Source of the DNA: G965200765 sp965200765
Lineage (GTDB): Bacteria; Pseudomonadota; Gammaproteobacteria; Arenicellales; JAJDZL01
DNA: 64,000 bases
Direction of reading: 5' to 3'
Assembly (NCBI GenBank): GCA_965200765.1
Contig: OZ241380.1
Span: 2,356,001 to 2,420,000, forward strand
The notes beneath the pieces are model-generated. The model made no database searches. It was not told where the DNA came from and saw nothing but the letters and a program-made list of their open reading frames with translations. Position numbers and translations under genes: made by a program. Shown in pieces: positions 9,977 through 18,790 of the stretch. The number at the start of each line of letters is the position of its first letter. Within the stretch, counting starts at the first letter, position 1.

Positions 9977-10034
9977 GTATGCTTAAAAGTAATATGAATT
10001 TAGTTTTTCGCATACTGATTTAGCAAACTAAATT
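9977..10034. repeat. Nested inverted repeats before the recombinase gene
   Basis: AATTTAGTTT at 9997-10006 is perfectly repeated in inverse at 10025-10034, with an 18-base spacer. A second pair, GTATGC at 9977-9982 and GCATAC at 10010-10015, is interleaved with the first. The array ends 26 bases before the recombinase start codon. It could be an operator, a transcript hairpin controlling recombinase expression, or a recombination-related site. There is no T-run suited to a terminator. Confidence 0.5.
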
Positions 10035-10060
10035 TTCAACCAACAAATGGAGAGGAAAAA

Positions 10061-10963
10061 ATGAAAATTTCATCTGCAGTACAAAGGCTTACCAAGGAAA
10101 AAGACTTGAAACAAGCTTCGAAGCACCACTATAACTATGTGGCGGATTTGTTCATGCGCGAAATGAACGTAACTGATATTGAAGACGTCAATCGGGAGAT
10201 ACTACTTGAATGGCGTTGCAGAGTACAGAAGCGAAAAGTTTCGAGCGAGACCTGGAACAACTATCTCAGACACATACTGGTGGTGTTGCGCCACTGCAAA
10301 ACGTACATGGAGTTGGCAGAAATCAACACCCACGGGCTATCCTTGAAGTCCCGACCGACACGTCCCAAAACAGTGACAATTGTCCAAATCAAAAAAGTAA
10401 TTCAATACTTGATGAGTGACCAGACCACTTTCCAACCAAAGTGGTTCTGGGCTTGTGTGCTGAAAACTATTTTCTTTACAGGGATGCGAAGAAAGCAACT
10501 CGCCGGACTCGTCTGGAAGCACATTTGCTTTAATACCAACACAATTGAATTTTGCTTTGAGCATAGCAAAAATGGCAATGACTGGGTTATTCCCATTCCA
10601 CGCCCGGTAATCGATGAACTGAAATCCCTTCGTGACAAATCTCTTGAAGTGCTAGGTCGTGATGTTGACATTTCAGAGTTGCCAGTTTTCAATATCGCTC
10701 TGTTCAACCCTCGATATACGTCGGGACTGACTCCCGACAATATTTCGGGGTTCTTCAGAAGATTGTCACAAAAGACTTCTATACCGCTATCCGCTCATCG
10801 CCTAAGACATACAGTTGCCACACACCTGTCAAGGGTGGGGATGTACAAAGAACTGCAGAATCTGCTTGGTCATTCAACAATGCAAATGACCATGAGATAT
10901 ATTCATCCGGATGTTGACAACATTCGACAAATGGTGGATACGCTTGATGATCTGGATATATAG
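10061..10963 (+). CDS. Tyrosine recombinase / integrase (XerC-like)
   Basis: This is a site-specific tyrosine recombinase of 300 residues. The catalytic set is visible: Arg in FTGMRRKQLAGL near residue 145, His and Arg in SAHRLRHTVATHL near residue 248, a His in LLGHSTMQMTMRYIHP near residue 275, and the nucleophile Tyr in the same motif. The N-terminal 110 residues form a SAM-like core-binding domain. The start is supported by a GGAGAGG ribosome binding site at 10049-10055. It lies between the TraG-like gene and a tRNA-Lys gene about 1 kb away. PAPI-1/pKLC102/PFGI-1 elements are known to use tRNA-Lys, so this may be the integrase of the element. A general Xer-like role is not excluded. Confidence 0.85.
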   Translation: MKISSAVQRLTKEKDLKQASKHHYNYVADLFMREMNVTDIEDVNREILLEWRCRVQKRKVSSETWNNYLRHILVVLRHCKTYMELAEINTHGLSLKSRPTRPKTVTIVQIKKVIQYLMSDQTTFQPKWFWACVLKTIFFTGMRRKQLAGLVWKHICFNTNTIEFCFEHSKNGNDWVIPIPRPVIDELKSLRDKSLEVLGRDVDISELPVFNIALFNPRYTSGLTPDNISGFFRRLSQKTSIPLSAHRLRHTVATHLSRVGMYKELQNLLGHSTMQMTMRYIHPDVDNIRQMVDTLDDLDI

Positions 10964-11998
10964 AAGTTACTGCTTTGCGCTCAATTGACGCATACGCCGC
11001 GTGCATTCTTGTGTGCGCGGCACCTTTCTTCTGAATCTTGGCATCTTTCAGCAATAGTCGATGCTCCGCTGGAACTTCTTTTGATTGTCACCGGTCGGGG
11101 TAGTGTGAATTGCAGTAGGTGTGATTTGCGAATACTCGAGAAGACCTGCTACAGTTGAAAGGGACTCCTGATTCCAACGCAACGATGCCGATAGTATGGC
11201 GAAGGCCCAACTTGGGGTCCCTGAATTTCAGCCTCTTCCATCAGGTCTGAGATACATCTTGACGCGCTGGAACGGGAGAATTTTCAAATTCTGAAAACCG
11301 ACTTGTAGTCGTTTGCTTGGCCTTCTCGAATCAGATGCACAGCGTCTAGCATGTTAACCGGGTTGTCAGAAAGTGGTACATCTCGCCAGAAGTCGAAGTG
11401 CTTGAGAGTTCGAACGTGCATCGCGCAATGGTCCATATCAATATCCCTGAATCAAACTGCCAGTGCTTCAGACATTCGAACTCCGCTACAGGCGATGGTG
11501 AGGACGAAAGTTCAAGCGTCCGGGCAACTTGGGTCGTGGACTGCAGTGATAAACCGTCGGCATCCGGTGCTTGATTGATATTTCCGACCGGTGGCACTGA
11601 ACAGCCACTGGCCAGACAACATTGAGTTCATGTTGGCAGAACAAATTGCGGGTATCCGTCATTGGTTTGAAAATTTGGACATAGAAGTGTATTATTGGAT
11701 GAGTGTATACAAGCACAAACGAGAATTGTTCTGCCTCAAACCCAGAAAGTTCAAGGCTTTCGGGGCAATTTGAGCAGATTTCGAAGGGAGGTCAACGATG
11801 CTTTGCAAGCATTCTCAAGAAATTACTTCCAACAGAATATTGAATTTGCACTTACAAACAGATTTGAATCTGATAATTGTTCAAACGGGCAAAATGTGCT
11901 AACATTCAAATTTCAATGTCTTGATGGCAAAGCCTGACGAAGACATTTGTAACTGTACCAGGCATTGGGAACGACAAATTTATGACAATTCAATTGAA
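10964..11998. other. Stretch without an intact gene, probably decayed element DNA
   Basis: No open frame here has a credible start, length and family resemblance. Short frames at about 11591-11773 and 11695-11937 have protein-like composition in different phases (for example AEQIAGIRHWFENLDIEVYYW, and FRREVNDALQAFSRNYF), which is what a frameshifted remnant would look like, but I do not recognise the parent. The stretch spans the space between the recombinase and the 3' end of tRNA-Lys, where the element attachment site would be expected. Confidence 0.4.
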
Positions 11999-12074
11999 TG
12001 GTGGGGTGTCAGGGATTCGAACCCCGGACCAACTGATTAAGAGTCAGTTGCTCTGCCAACTGAGCTAACACCCC
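11999..12074 (-). tRNA. tRNA-Lys (CUU anticodon)
   Basis: On the minus strand a full cloverleaf can be folded: acceptor stem GGGGTGT/ACACCCC, a D-arm with AGCTCAGTTGGCAGAGC, an anticodon arm with loop CTCTTAA (anticodon CTT, reading AAG), and a T-arm GGGGTTCGAATCCC. The discriminator A at 12002 is followed by an encoded CCA (11999-12001 on the plus strand read as TGG). The 3' end faces the recombinase and conjugation genes, the orientation expected when an element inserts into the tRNA 3' end. Confidence 0.95.
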
Positions 12075-12723
12075 GAACGCAATTGTCTGTGTGGATGGTT
12101 GCGCAGGTCGGGAAAATCTGGTGCGATACAGGCAGAATACCCGGAAACAAGAGCTCTGAAAATCGCAACGCCGTCCAAAACCAACCTCCGGGCATTATAA
12201 CAAAATTGACGGTGTAAGCAACCGCATTCGCCACGAGTGTTAACTCCTCGTTTTCATGGATTCATTCGCTTCCAATACGATAATTTATCACTTTCCTACA
12301 TTATTGATTCAGTCTGAAAAACAAGCGTCGCACTGCTAAGTTCACTAACAGGTCAAGAGAATGCGGACATTGTGATGCATGACCTGTGTTTCAGGAGGAA
12401 GACATTTCTAACGCCAGTTGATTGACAATTTTTATCAATGCGGCCGGCTCTTGCACACCCCACTAATGGTGTGTTGACATTCAAAAATCGCTGGTCACGG
12501 TCAAGCACTAGGGTATTTGACAGCACTTGGTACACCAAAACGATACTCGCCGAAAAAATACTTTCCGTCCAATATTGAATTTTTTCTGGATATAGACAGC
12601 TACACTGCCACAAAATTGCAACAGTCGAAGTTAGACCACTTCCGACATTCCGAAATCGTAAGTTTGCTTATGATTTTTTGTCGATTTTGAAATATTCACC
12701 CATGTTGGAGGATAATTGGTACA
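12075..12723. other. Intergenic, nothing recognised
   Basis: About 650 bases between the 5' end of the tRNA-Lys gene and the coiled-coil gene. The frames present are short and show no family resemblance. The part nearest 12075 should contain the tRNA promoter on the minus strand, and the part before 12724 the promoter of the next gene, but I see no strong consensus elements. Confidence 0.5.
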
Positions 12724-13614
12724 ATGGAACAGAAAGAACTTGATGTAAAATACCTTAGGAGTGAACTCGAAGGAACAAGTTTCCAGAAGGATCAAGTGGA
12801 TACCTTGATCCATTTGATAGAGTATGCTATCGAAAATTTTGTCGCTACCAAAGGCGAAGTCAAAAAAATGGGCGCTACATTGCAAAATGAATTGAATGAA
12901 CCACAGTCGGAATTGTCAAACAAGACAGTGTCTGAAAGTGATCATCAAGAAGAAGAAGTCTCGACTCAGTCGAAAGAGATGGGTTCGCTCGTTCTTGCCA
13001 AGCTGGCGGAAACCACGAATGAGACAAAGACGGTGTTGCGAAAGGAGATGAAAGAGTCGGAATCGCGCATTCTTGCCAAGCTGACGGAAACTACGAATGA
13101 GACAAAGACAGTGTTGCGAAAGGAGATGAAAGAGATGGAATCGCGCATTCTTGCCAAGCTGACGGAAACCACGAATGAGACAAAGACAGTGTTGCGAAAG
13201 GAGATGAAAGAAATGGAATCTCGTATTCTTGCCAAGATTGCGGAAACCACGAATGAGACAAAGACAGTGTTGCGAAAGGAGATGAAAGAAATGGAAGATA
13301 GAATTATGAGGAAATTTGAAGAACTCAAAACGGAACTGAAGGGAGATATTCAAGCCACAAACGACAGGCTGGATGCATCTGTAATTGAATTACGTACAGA
13401 AATCTCAGACCTTCGCAAAGACCTCAACGAATTCAAAGTTGAAGTGTTTACAAGGTTTGAACAAATTAATACAAGATTTGAACAGATGAATATCAGGTTT
13501 GAACAGATGAATACCAGATTTGAACAAATGAATGCTAGTTTTACCAAAAAAATGATAGCCACAGTAGTGTTAGTAGCTACATTTTTCGAAGCAATTGAAT
13601 ATTTGACACGATAA
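12724..13614 (+). CDS. Repeat-rich coiled-coil protein with C-terminal membrane anchor
   Basis: The function is not known. The 296-residue protein has a short N-terminal globular part (1-60), which recalls the DUF1640/CCDC90-like pattern of a small head, a long coiled coil and a C-terminal anchor. Residues 91-194 are four near-identical 26-residue units (LAKLTETTNETKTVLRKEMK). Residues 195-243 are further coiled coil, 244-271 are four heptads of the form RFEQMNT, and 275-292 are hydrophobic, consistent with one membrane segment. ATG 12724 follows GGAGGATAATTGGTACA. It stands alone just outside the tRNA boundary. The length probably varies between strains through repeat slippage. DUF1640-like membership is a weak resemblance only. 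Confidence 0.75.
   Translation: MEQKELDVKYLRSELEGTSFQKDQVDTLIHLIEYAIENFVATKGEVKKMGATLQNELNEPQSELSNKTVSESDHQEEEVSTQSKEMGSLVLAKLAETTNETKTVLRKEMKESESRILAKLTETTNETKTVLRKEMKEMESRILAKLTETTNETKTVLRKEMKEMESRILAKIAETTNETKTVLRKEMKEMEDRIMRKFEELKTELKGDIQATNDRLDASVIELRTEISDLRKDLNEFKVEVFTRFEQINTRFEQMNIRFEQMNTRFEQMNASFTKKMIATVVLVATFFEAIEYLTR
12994..13305 (+). repeat. Four tandem 78-bp coding repeats
   Basis: Four in-frame 78-base units encode four 26-residue coiled-coil repeats, beginning at LAKLAETT, LAKLTETT, LAKLTETT and LAKIAETT. The bases are nearly identical between units, including synonymous positions, which points to recent duplication or ongoing homogenisation rather than ancient repeats under protein selection only. 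Confidence 0.9.
13453..13536 (+). repeat. Four tandem 21-bp coding heptad repeats
   Basis: Four consecutive heptads (RFEQINT, RFEQMNI, RFEQMNT, RFEQMNA) are encoded by 21-base units just before the membrane anchor of the coiled-coil protein. The unit length matches exactly one coiled-coil heptad. Confidence 0.85.
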
Positions 13615-14140
13615 TGTTCAGGTTTTTCAATCATAATTTCAGAAATAATTTAGTGCAAGTTTGATTGGGAGTTGAATTTTGATGAATAAGATTCTCCATT
13701 GACCACACTTTGATATTCATATAAAGAAATTGAAATTCACGTCTTCATAATCCGGCTAGGTGTCAAACCGGGCTTCTTGGTCCCGCAGTCGCATTGTGCT
13801 GACGAACCAAGGGTTATCAAATCTGGGAATCTTTCTGCTAAATTCGGTTGTTTTTGTATTACAGTATCAGTGAATAAATCAGGAGTTCAAGCACGGTCTC
13901 TTGCAACACCAAGGACGACTGTTTTGTGTGTATGTATCAGTCGATGTGGAAGGTAGCTGACAATGAATTCTTGTTCATCGAACCAGATGTATGTAGATCA
14001 CTGGCTTCATCAACTAGCTGGTCGAGTTCAAATATGCATATTGAACGTCTAGATCACTTTATGCAATAACCTTGATTTTATCGTTGTGAGTGAAATAGTT
14101 CATGCAAAGACATACAACCATACGACCTGTAATTTGTATC
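13615..14140. other. Intergenic, nothing recognised
   Basis: About 525 bases between the coiled-coil gene and the convergent VOC gene. I see no open frame of useful length, no tRNA and no convincing terminator. Confidence 0.5.
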
Positions 14141-14926
14141 TCAATTGCAGTCGTGGCTTGTGAAGCCAAAAATATTTGATTCTGGGTCTGTCGCAATTGC
14201 ATAGCTTCCCAAATCTGGAACAGACTTGGGGTCGAATACTATGGTTCCACCCAATTCTTCACAGTTCCGGATGTATTTGTCTATTTCGTCTACCTTGAAG
14301 TATGGAATCCAACCCGTTTTACCGTCTGTTTCGTTCAACTTGGTATGAATTCCGCCTATCAAAACTTTTTCCATCCAAATGAACCAGTAGGATTCTCCAC
14401 CGACTGAAGTATGTTGCACCGACCAATTGAACATGGATTGAAGAAACTGAGATACCAGTTCAATCTCGTTTGTAATCAATTCAAACCACATCATGGAATT
14501 CTTCTCATTCAGTACTTGTGCGCCATAGTGCGAAGTCGGTTGCCACAAATTAATACGATTTTCTTGAGCATCTTCACATGCCGCCATCTTCCCGGCATCC
14601 ATTACATCCATAGAAGGTAACACAAGCCTTCCTTCTGTATTATCAAGCTTGTCAATTGTATTTTCTAGATTTTCAACAAGCACATACAGTTCCCACTTGG
14701 ATGCTTGTTCCCGGTTTTGTCTTGGTGCTAACGCTACCACACTAGAATCTTGATATCCACCGAGTTCAGCAATGTAAGCAATGGAATACACCATATTACC
14801 TTCATGGTGAATGTCCTCGAAACTCCAACCAAACAATTGTCCGTAGAATTTTTTCATTTGGACCAAATCCGAACAACCAACATCCGCCCATCGAATCGTA
14901 TTGAATTGAATAGTATCTTTATTCAT
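14141..14926 (-). CDS. VOC (glyoxalase/bleomycin-resistance) family protein, two domains
   Basis: This protein of about 261 residues has two VOC modules. The first begins NTIRWADVGCSDLVQMKKFYGQLFGWSF, and the second contains MMWFELITNEIELVSQFLQSMFNWSV. This layout occurs in VOC proteins often annotated as hydroxylase-like or dioxygenase-like, and the substrate cannot be inferred. The ATG at 14926 is preferred over one at 15013, because the domain starts immediately after it and the upstream extension is not conserved in type. It follows glcF by 64 bases on the same strand and may be the last gene of the glcDEF unit. Confidence 0.75.
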   Translation of the reverse strand: MNKDTIQFNTIRWADVGCSDLVQMKKFYGQLFGWSFEDIHHEGNMVYSIAYIAELGGYQDSSVVALAPRQNREQASKWELYVLVENLENTIDKLDNTEGRLVLPSMDVMDAGKMAACEDAQENRINLWQPTSHYGAQVLNEKNSMMWFELITNEIELVSQFLQSMFNWSVQHTSVGGESYWFIWMEKVLIGGIHTKLNETDGKTGWIPYFKVDEIDKYIRNCEELGGTIVFDPKSVPDLGSYAIATDPESNIFGFTSHDCN

Positions 14927-14990
14927 AATTCTTTCAACTATGTTAAGTTTAATTCTCAAAAATTTATCGCCAATCTCACTGAAATTGGCG

Positions 14991-16196
14991 TTATTTGGAA
15001 TTAAACAGTTCAACCCAATGTTTGACCGGAACCCGAGACTTGGACTGCAAATGCAGAAGACATCCTATATTTGCAGTCAGAATCAGTTCTGGTTCAGAGT
15101 TTTCAAGACTTTTCAGCTTGTTTTCCAACAACTGATTTGCAATTTTTGGCTGCAATATGGAATAGGTACCTGCTGAGCCACAGCAAAGATGAGCGTTCTC
15201 AACTGGCAAAGCCTCGACACCTAGCTTTTTCAACATTGCTTCTACTTTCCCTGGCAATTTTTGGCCATGCTGCAAAGTACAAGGCGAGTGAAACGCAACA
15301 CGTGCTGGTGCTACATCAAGCTTGAATGCTGATTCATCGACGATTTCAACTTCTGATATATCAATGGTTCGGGAACTAATCGTCTCGGCTTTTTTCAAGT
15401 ACTCCGGATTGTTGATGAACAATTCAGGGTATTCCTTGATCATGACTCCACATCCGCTTGCAGTGGAAATAATTTGCTCTGCACCATTTTCAATTTCAGG
15501 CAACCAGACATCTATATTTCGACGCGCATGTTGCATTGCCAGATTCCGATTTCCCAAATGCAGTGCCAATGCTCCGCAACATCCGTCATTGCATCGAATT
15601 GCAGTTACATTCTGTGAATCAAGCAATTTCACGGCACCTTGGTTAATCGCTGGCTTGACTACTCGTTGTACACATCCTTGATGAATCACAGCTCTTTTTG
15701 AATGTCTTGTTTGCGGCCAAGCTATGTTTGGTTCTCGAGGTGGAACCTTGGTGCGAAGAGATTTTGGCAAAAAATTTCGCATTAGTTGTCCGATTGGAAT
15801 CGTCATGCGCAGTAGCGCAATATTGGGGATGTACAAGCAAAGTAGTTTTCTGACAATCTTTTCCAATATCCCTCTGCTCACCCGTTGTTCAATTACATCT
15901 CTCCCAATTTCCAACAACTGTGCGTATTGAACACCGGATGGACAAGTCGTTTCGCAAGATCTGCAAGTCAAGCAACGGTCCAGATGCAATTGTGTTCGCT
16001 TCCCAGGAGCATCACCTTCAAGCACTTGTTTAATCAGATAAATCCTTCCGCGTGGACCATCCAGTTCATTGCCTAGTAGTTGATAGGTTGGACATGTTGC
16101 TGTGCAGAAACCGCAATGAACACACTTTCTCAGAATCGCATCGGCTTGTCTGCCTTCGCTTGTGTCCTTAATAAAATCAGCAAGTTCAGTTTGCAT
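14991..16196 (-). CDS. glcF: Glycolate oxidase iron-sulfur subunit
   Basis: GlcF is the electron-transfer subunit of membrane-associated glycolate dehydrogenase, passing electrons from GlcD/E to the quinone pool. Two 4Fe-4S motifs are visible: CVHCGFCTATCP near residue 25 and CLTCRSCETTCPSG near residue 75. Two CCG-type cysteine-rich modules follow (CNDGCCGAL and HLCCGSAG). The length of 401 is typical. It lies 35 bases after glcE in a glcD-glcE-glcF run. Confidence 0.93.
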   Translation of the reverse strand: MQTELADFIKDTSEGRQADAILRKCVHCGFCTATCPTYQLLGNELDGPRGRIYLIKQVLEGDAPGKRTQLHLDRCLTCRSCETTCPSGVQYAQLLEIGRDVIEQRVSRGILEKIVRKLLCLYIPNIALLRMTIPIGQLMRNFLPKSLRTKVPPREPNIAWPQTRHSKRAVIHQGCVQRVVKPAINQGAVKLLDSQNVTAIRCNDGCCGALALHLGNRNLAMQHARRNIDVWLPEIENGAEQIISTASGCGVMIKEYPELFINNPEYLKKAETISSRTIDISEVEIVDESAFKLDVAPARVAFHSPCTLQHGQKLPGKVEAMLKKLGVEALPVENAHLCCGSAGTYSILQPKIANQLLENKLKSLENSEPELILTANIGCLLHLQSKSRVPVKHWVELFNSK

Positions 16197-16231
16197 TTGT
16201 ATTTCCGTTCAACAAGTACAGAGTCAGATTG

Positions 16232-17296
16232 CTACAGGTTGCCATACATGATGCCGCGATTGAAAATATTGCTTGGGTCAAATGACTCTTTCAATCGTTT
16301 GTGATAGTGCATGAGTTCTTTCGAAAGTGGAGTAAATCTTTCATCGTGGATCTCAGTAGTGCGAAAGATTTCTGCGTGTCCACCCACTTGTTTCGCTACT
16401 TCAAAAACTTCCTCGACCGGTATGTCAACTGTTCCCCAACGTTGTGCCCCACCCCAATCAATAAACCACTCACCCGGAAGGTTCAACGGTGGAGTTATTG
16501 CAGGCACGGACAAACGCCACAGGGTGTTGCAGTTTTCGAAAAATGGAAGTTTTTGCTCGTTCAAGTCTGCCCAGAATTTTCTGTTGTCGTCTTCATTTTC
16601 ACCGCCAATGATTGAGGAGGCGAACCTCACGCCACTTTCAGTACCCGCAAGTCGGATTCGCAAAACCTTGCCGTCGTGAGCAGCTGCCGATATCGGCAAT
16701 GGCTGCTGAGTCAACTCGGTTACTTTTTCCAGAGCCTGTTTTTCATTCAACTCAAGGCAATTAGTCTGCTCAAATTCCGGAACAGGCATAACTTTCATTG
16801 AAACTTCACAAATCACACCCAGTGTTCCCAAGGCACCCACCATTAGTCTGGAAATATCGTATCCAGCAACATTTTTCATGACTTGTCCGCCGAAAGACAA
16901 ATACTCACCTTTGCCGTTAATACACTTGATTCCCAAGATATGATCTCTGACTGAGCCAGCGTAAGGTCTGCCCGGACCCGACAATCCGCAAGCAATTGTG
17001 CCGCCAATTGTTGCACCTGATGCAAAACTTGGTGGTTCAAACGCGAAGCGCTGGCCTTTGCTGGCAAGAACCTGATTTAACTCTTCCATGGTTGTTCCGG
17101 CCTTTGCAGTCAGCACCAGTTCTGTCGGTTCATAAGAAACGATCCCGGAATGGCTACTAATGTCCAAATCTGAACCCTGGATTGACCTGCCATAGAAAAA
17201 CTTGCTACCTGAACCTTGAATTCTCAAAGGAGAACCGCGTTCTGCGGCATTTTTTACTGTCTTAGTTAGTTGTACAACCGCTTGGTCTGCTTTCAT
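16232..17296 (-). CDS. glcE: Glycolate oxidase FAD-binding subunit
   Basis: GlcE is the second flavoprotein subunit of glycolate dehydrogenase. It is a shorter PCMH-type FAD protein with the FAD-binding pattern PLRIQGSGSKFFYG near residue 22 and SGATIGGTIACGLSGPGRP near residue 95. The length of 354 is usual. It lies between glcD (18-base gap) and glcF, all on the minus strand. No GlcC-type regulator is present next to the cluster, so control is probably elsewhere. Confidence 0.92.
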   Translation of the reverse strand: MKADQAVVQLTKTVKNAAERGSPLRIQGSGSKFFYGRSIQGSDLDISSHSGIVSYEPTELVLTAKAGTTMEELNQVLASKGQRFAFEPPSFASGATIGGTIACGLSGPGRPYAGSVRDHILGIKCINGKGEYLSFGGQVMKNVAGYDISRLMVGALGTLGVICEVSMKVMPVPEFEQTNCLELNEKQALEKVTELTQQPLPISAAAHDGKVLRIRLAGTESGVRFASSIIGGENEDDNRKFWADLNEQKLPFFENCNTLWRLSVPAITPPLNLPGEWFIDWGGAQRWGTVDIPVEEVFEVAKQVGGHAEIFRTTEIHDERFTPLSKELMHYHKRLKESFDPSNIFNRGIMYGNL

Positions 17297-17314
17297 GCCA
17301 ACTGCTCGAATGTA

Positions 17315-18790
17315 TCAAAAGCGCTCAATGTCCGGGAACGGGATATTTCCATGATGGACATGCATCGCATTGAATTCCGCACATCGTGCCAAAGTTGGTA
17401 CTGCTTTGCCAGGATTTAGCAATTGGTCCGGATCCCAAGCATGCTTGACAGCATGAAACTGCTCCAAGGTTTCATCTTCAAACTGCAAGCACATGGGAGA
17501 CAATTTCTCTACTCCAACTCCATGTTCGCCAGTCACGGTACCACCAACCTGAACACAAAGCTCCAAGATTTTTTCTCCAAGTGACTCAGTTCGTTCCAGT
17601 TCTCCTTCGTTATTTGCATCATAAAGAATCAGTGGATGCAGATTTCCGTCTCCAGCATGAAACACGTTCGCGACTCGCAAGTCGTACTCTTTTGACAATT
17701 CTCTTGTTTTCTGAAGTACGCGTCCCAACTCTTTCTTTGGTATTGTGCCGTCAATACAATAGTAATCTGGAGATATTCGACCTACTGCCGGGAAAGCCGC
17801 TTTTCTACCGGACCAGAATCTCAAGCGAGCCTGCTCGTCTTCCGCAAGTCGAACATCTGTTACATCGAGTTGCTCAAGCAATTGCTTGATTCTTTCAATT
17901 TGGTCTTGCACTTCTTCGGTTATGCCATCCAATTCACAAAGCAAAATTGCTTCAGCATCTTTTGGGTACCCTGCATGGACGAAGTCTTCGGCCGCACAAA
18001 TTGCCGGGTTATCCATCATTTCCAAACCGGCCGGAATGATGCCAGCACCAATAATTGCTGCTACTGCCTTGCCTGCTTTCTCCACGTCGTCAAATGCGGC
18101 CATAAGCACGCGCGCAACTGGCGGAATTGGAAGAAGCTTGACCAAAACTTCAACAACTACGCCAAGCATACCTTCGGACCCTGTCATCAGTGCGAGTAAA
18201 TCGTAGCCTGGCGAATCTTGACTTTCACTTCCAATTGTCAGCAGGCTTCCATCTGCTGAAACTACTTTCAACTGAAGAATATTGTGAACCGTCAGGCCAT
18301 ATTTCAGACAATGCACCCCACCAGAATTTTCGGCAACATTGCCGCCAATCGAGCAGGCGATTTGCGACGAAGGATCCGGAGCATAGTACAAACCAAGATG
18401 CCTGACTGCTTCTGAAATGGAGAGATTGGTCACACCCGGTTGTACTCGTGCTGTTCTGGCATTCTGGTTAATTTCAAGGAGCTTGTTCATGCGCGTCAGG
18501 CTTAGCAGAATTCCGTTCGACAACGGTAAAGCACCTCCGGACAGGCCGGTACCAGCACCACGCGTGACTACTGGAACCGAGTGTTGAGCACAAATTCGCA
18601 CTACATTCTGTACTTCTTCAATTGTCCCTGGGAGGACAACCGCCATCGGAACTTGCCGATATGCAGTGAGTCCATCGCATTCAAAAGGCTTGAGTGCTTC
18701 GTAATCGGTTAGTACTGATTCGCGAACTACAACGTCGCGCAGTTCGCTCACCAAGGTGTCTGAAATCAAGTGTTTTTCAGCTACTTGCAT
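17315..18790 (-). CDS. glcD: Glycolate oxidase subunit GlcD (FAD-linked)
   Basis: GlcD is the catalytic FAD subunit that oxidises glycolate to glyoxylate. The PCMH FAD site is PVVTRGAGTGLSGGALPLSNG near residue 75, and ACSIGGNVAENSGGVHCLKYG lies near residue 145. The C-terminal FAD-oxidase half contains FHAGDGNLHPLI and the family signature GGTVTGEHGVGVEK. The length of 491 is normal. It is the first gene of glcDEF. In marine bacteria this pathway uses phytoplankton glycolate; here its glyoxylate could also lead toward oxalate, which the Frc operon at 42.7 kb would consume. Confidence 0.94.
   Translation of the reverse strand: MQVAEKHLISDTLVSELRDVVVRESVLTDYEALKPFECDGLTAYRQVPMAVVLPGTIEEVQNVVRICAQHSVPVVTRGAGTGLSGGALPLSNGILLSLTRMNKLLEINQNARTARVQPGVTNLSISEAVRHLGLYYAPDPSSQIACSIGGNVAENSGGVHCLKYGLTVHNILQLKVVSADGSLLTIGSESQDSPGYDLLALMTGSEGMLGVVVEVLVKLLPIPPVARVLMAAFDDVEKAGKAVAAIIGAGIIPAGLEMMDNPAICAAEDFVHAGYPKDAEAILLCELDGITEEVQDQIERIKQLLEQLDVTDVRLAEDEQARLRFWSGRKAAFPAVGRISPDYYCIDGTIPKKELGRVLQKTRELSKEYDLRVANVFHAGDGNLHPLILYDANNEGELERTESLGEKILELCVQVGGTVTGEHGVGVEKLSPMCLQFEDETLEQFHAVKHAWDPDQLLNPGKAVPTLARCAEFNAMHVHHGNIPFPDIERF

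Noticed and set aside
12994..13305. Regular 78-bp repeats as a possible CRISPR array
   Set aside because: There are no spacers; the units are contiguous, in frame and coding, and no cas genes are present.
12916..13353. Long minus-strand open frames opposite the coiled-coil gene, with repeated LLSQHCLCLIR-like units
   Set aside because: They are mirror images of the 78-bp coding repeats on the plus strand. The plus frame has the start site, heptad periodicity and membrane anchor.
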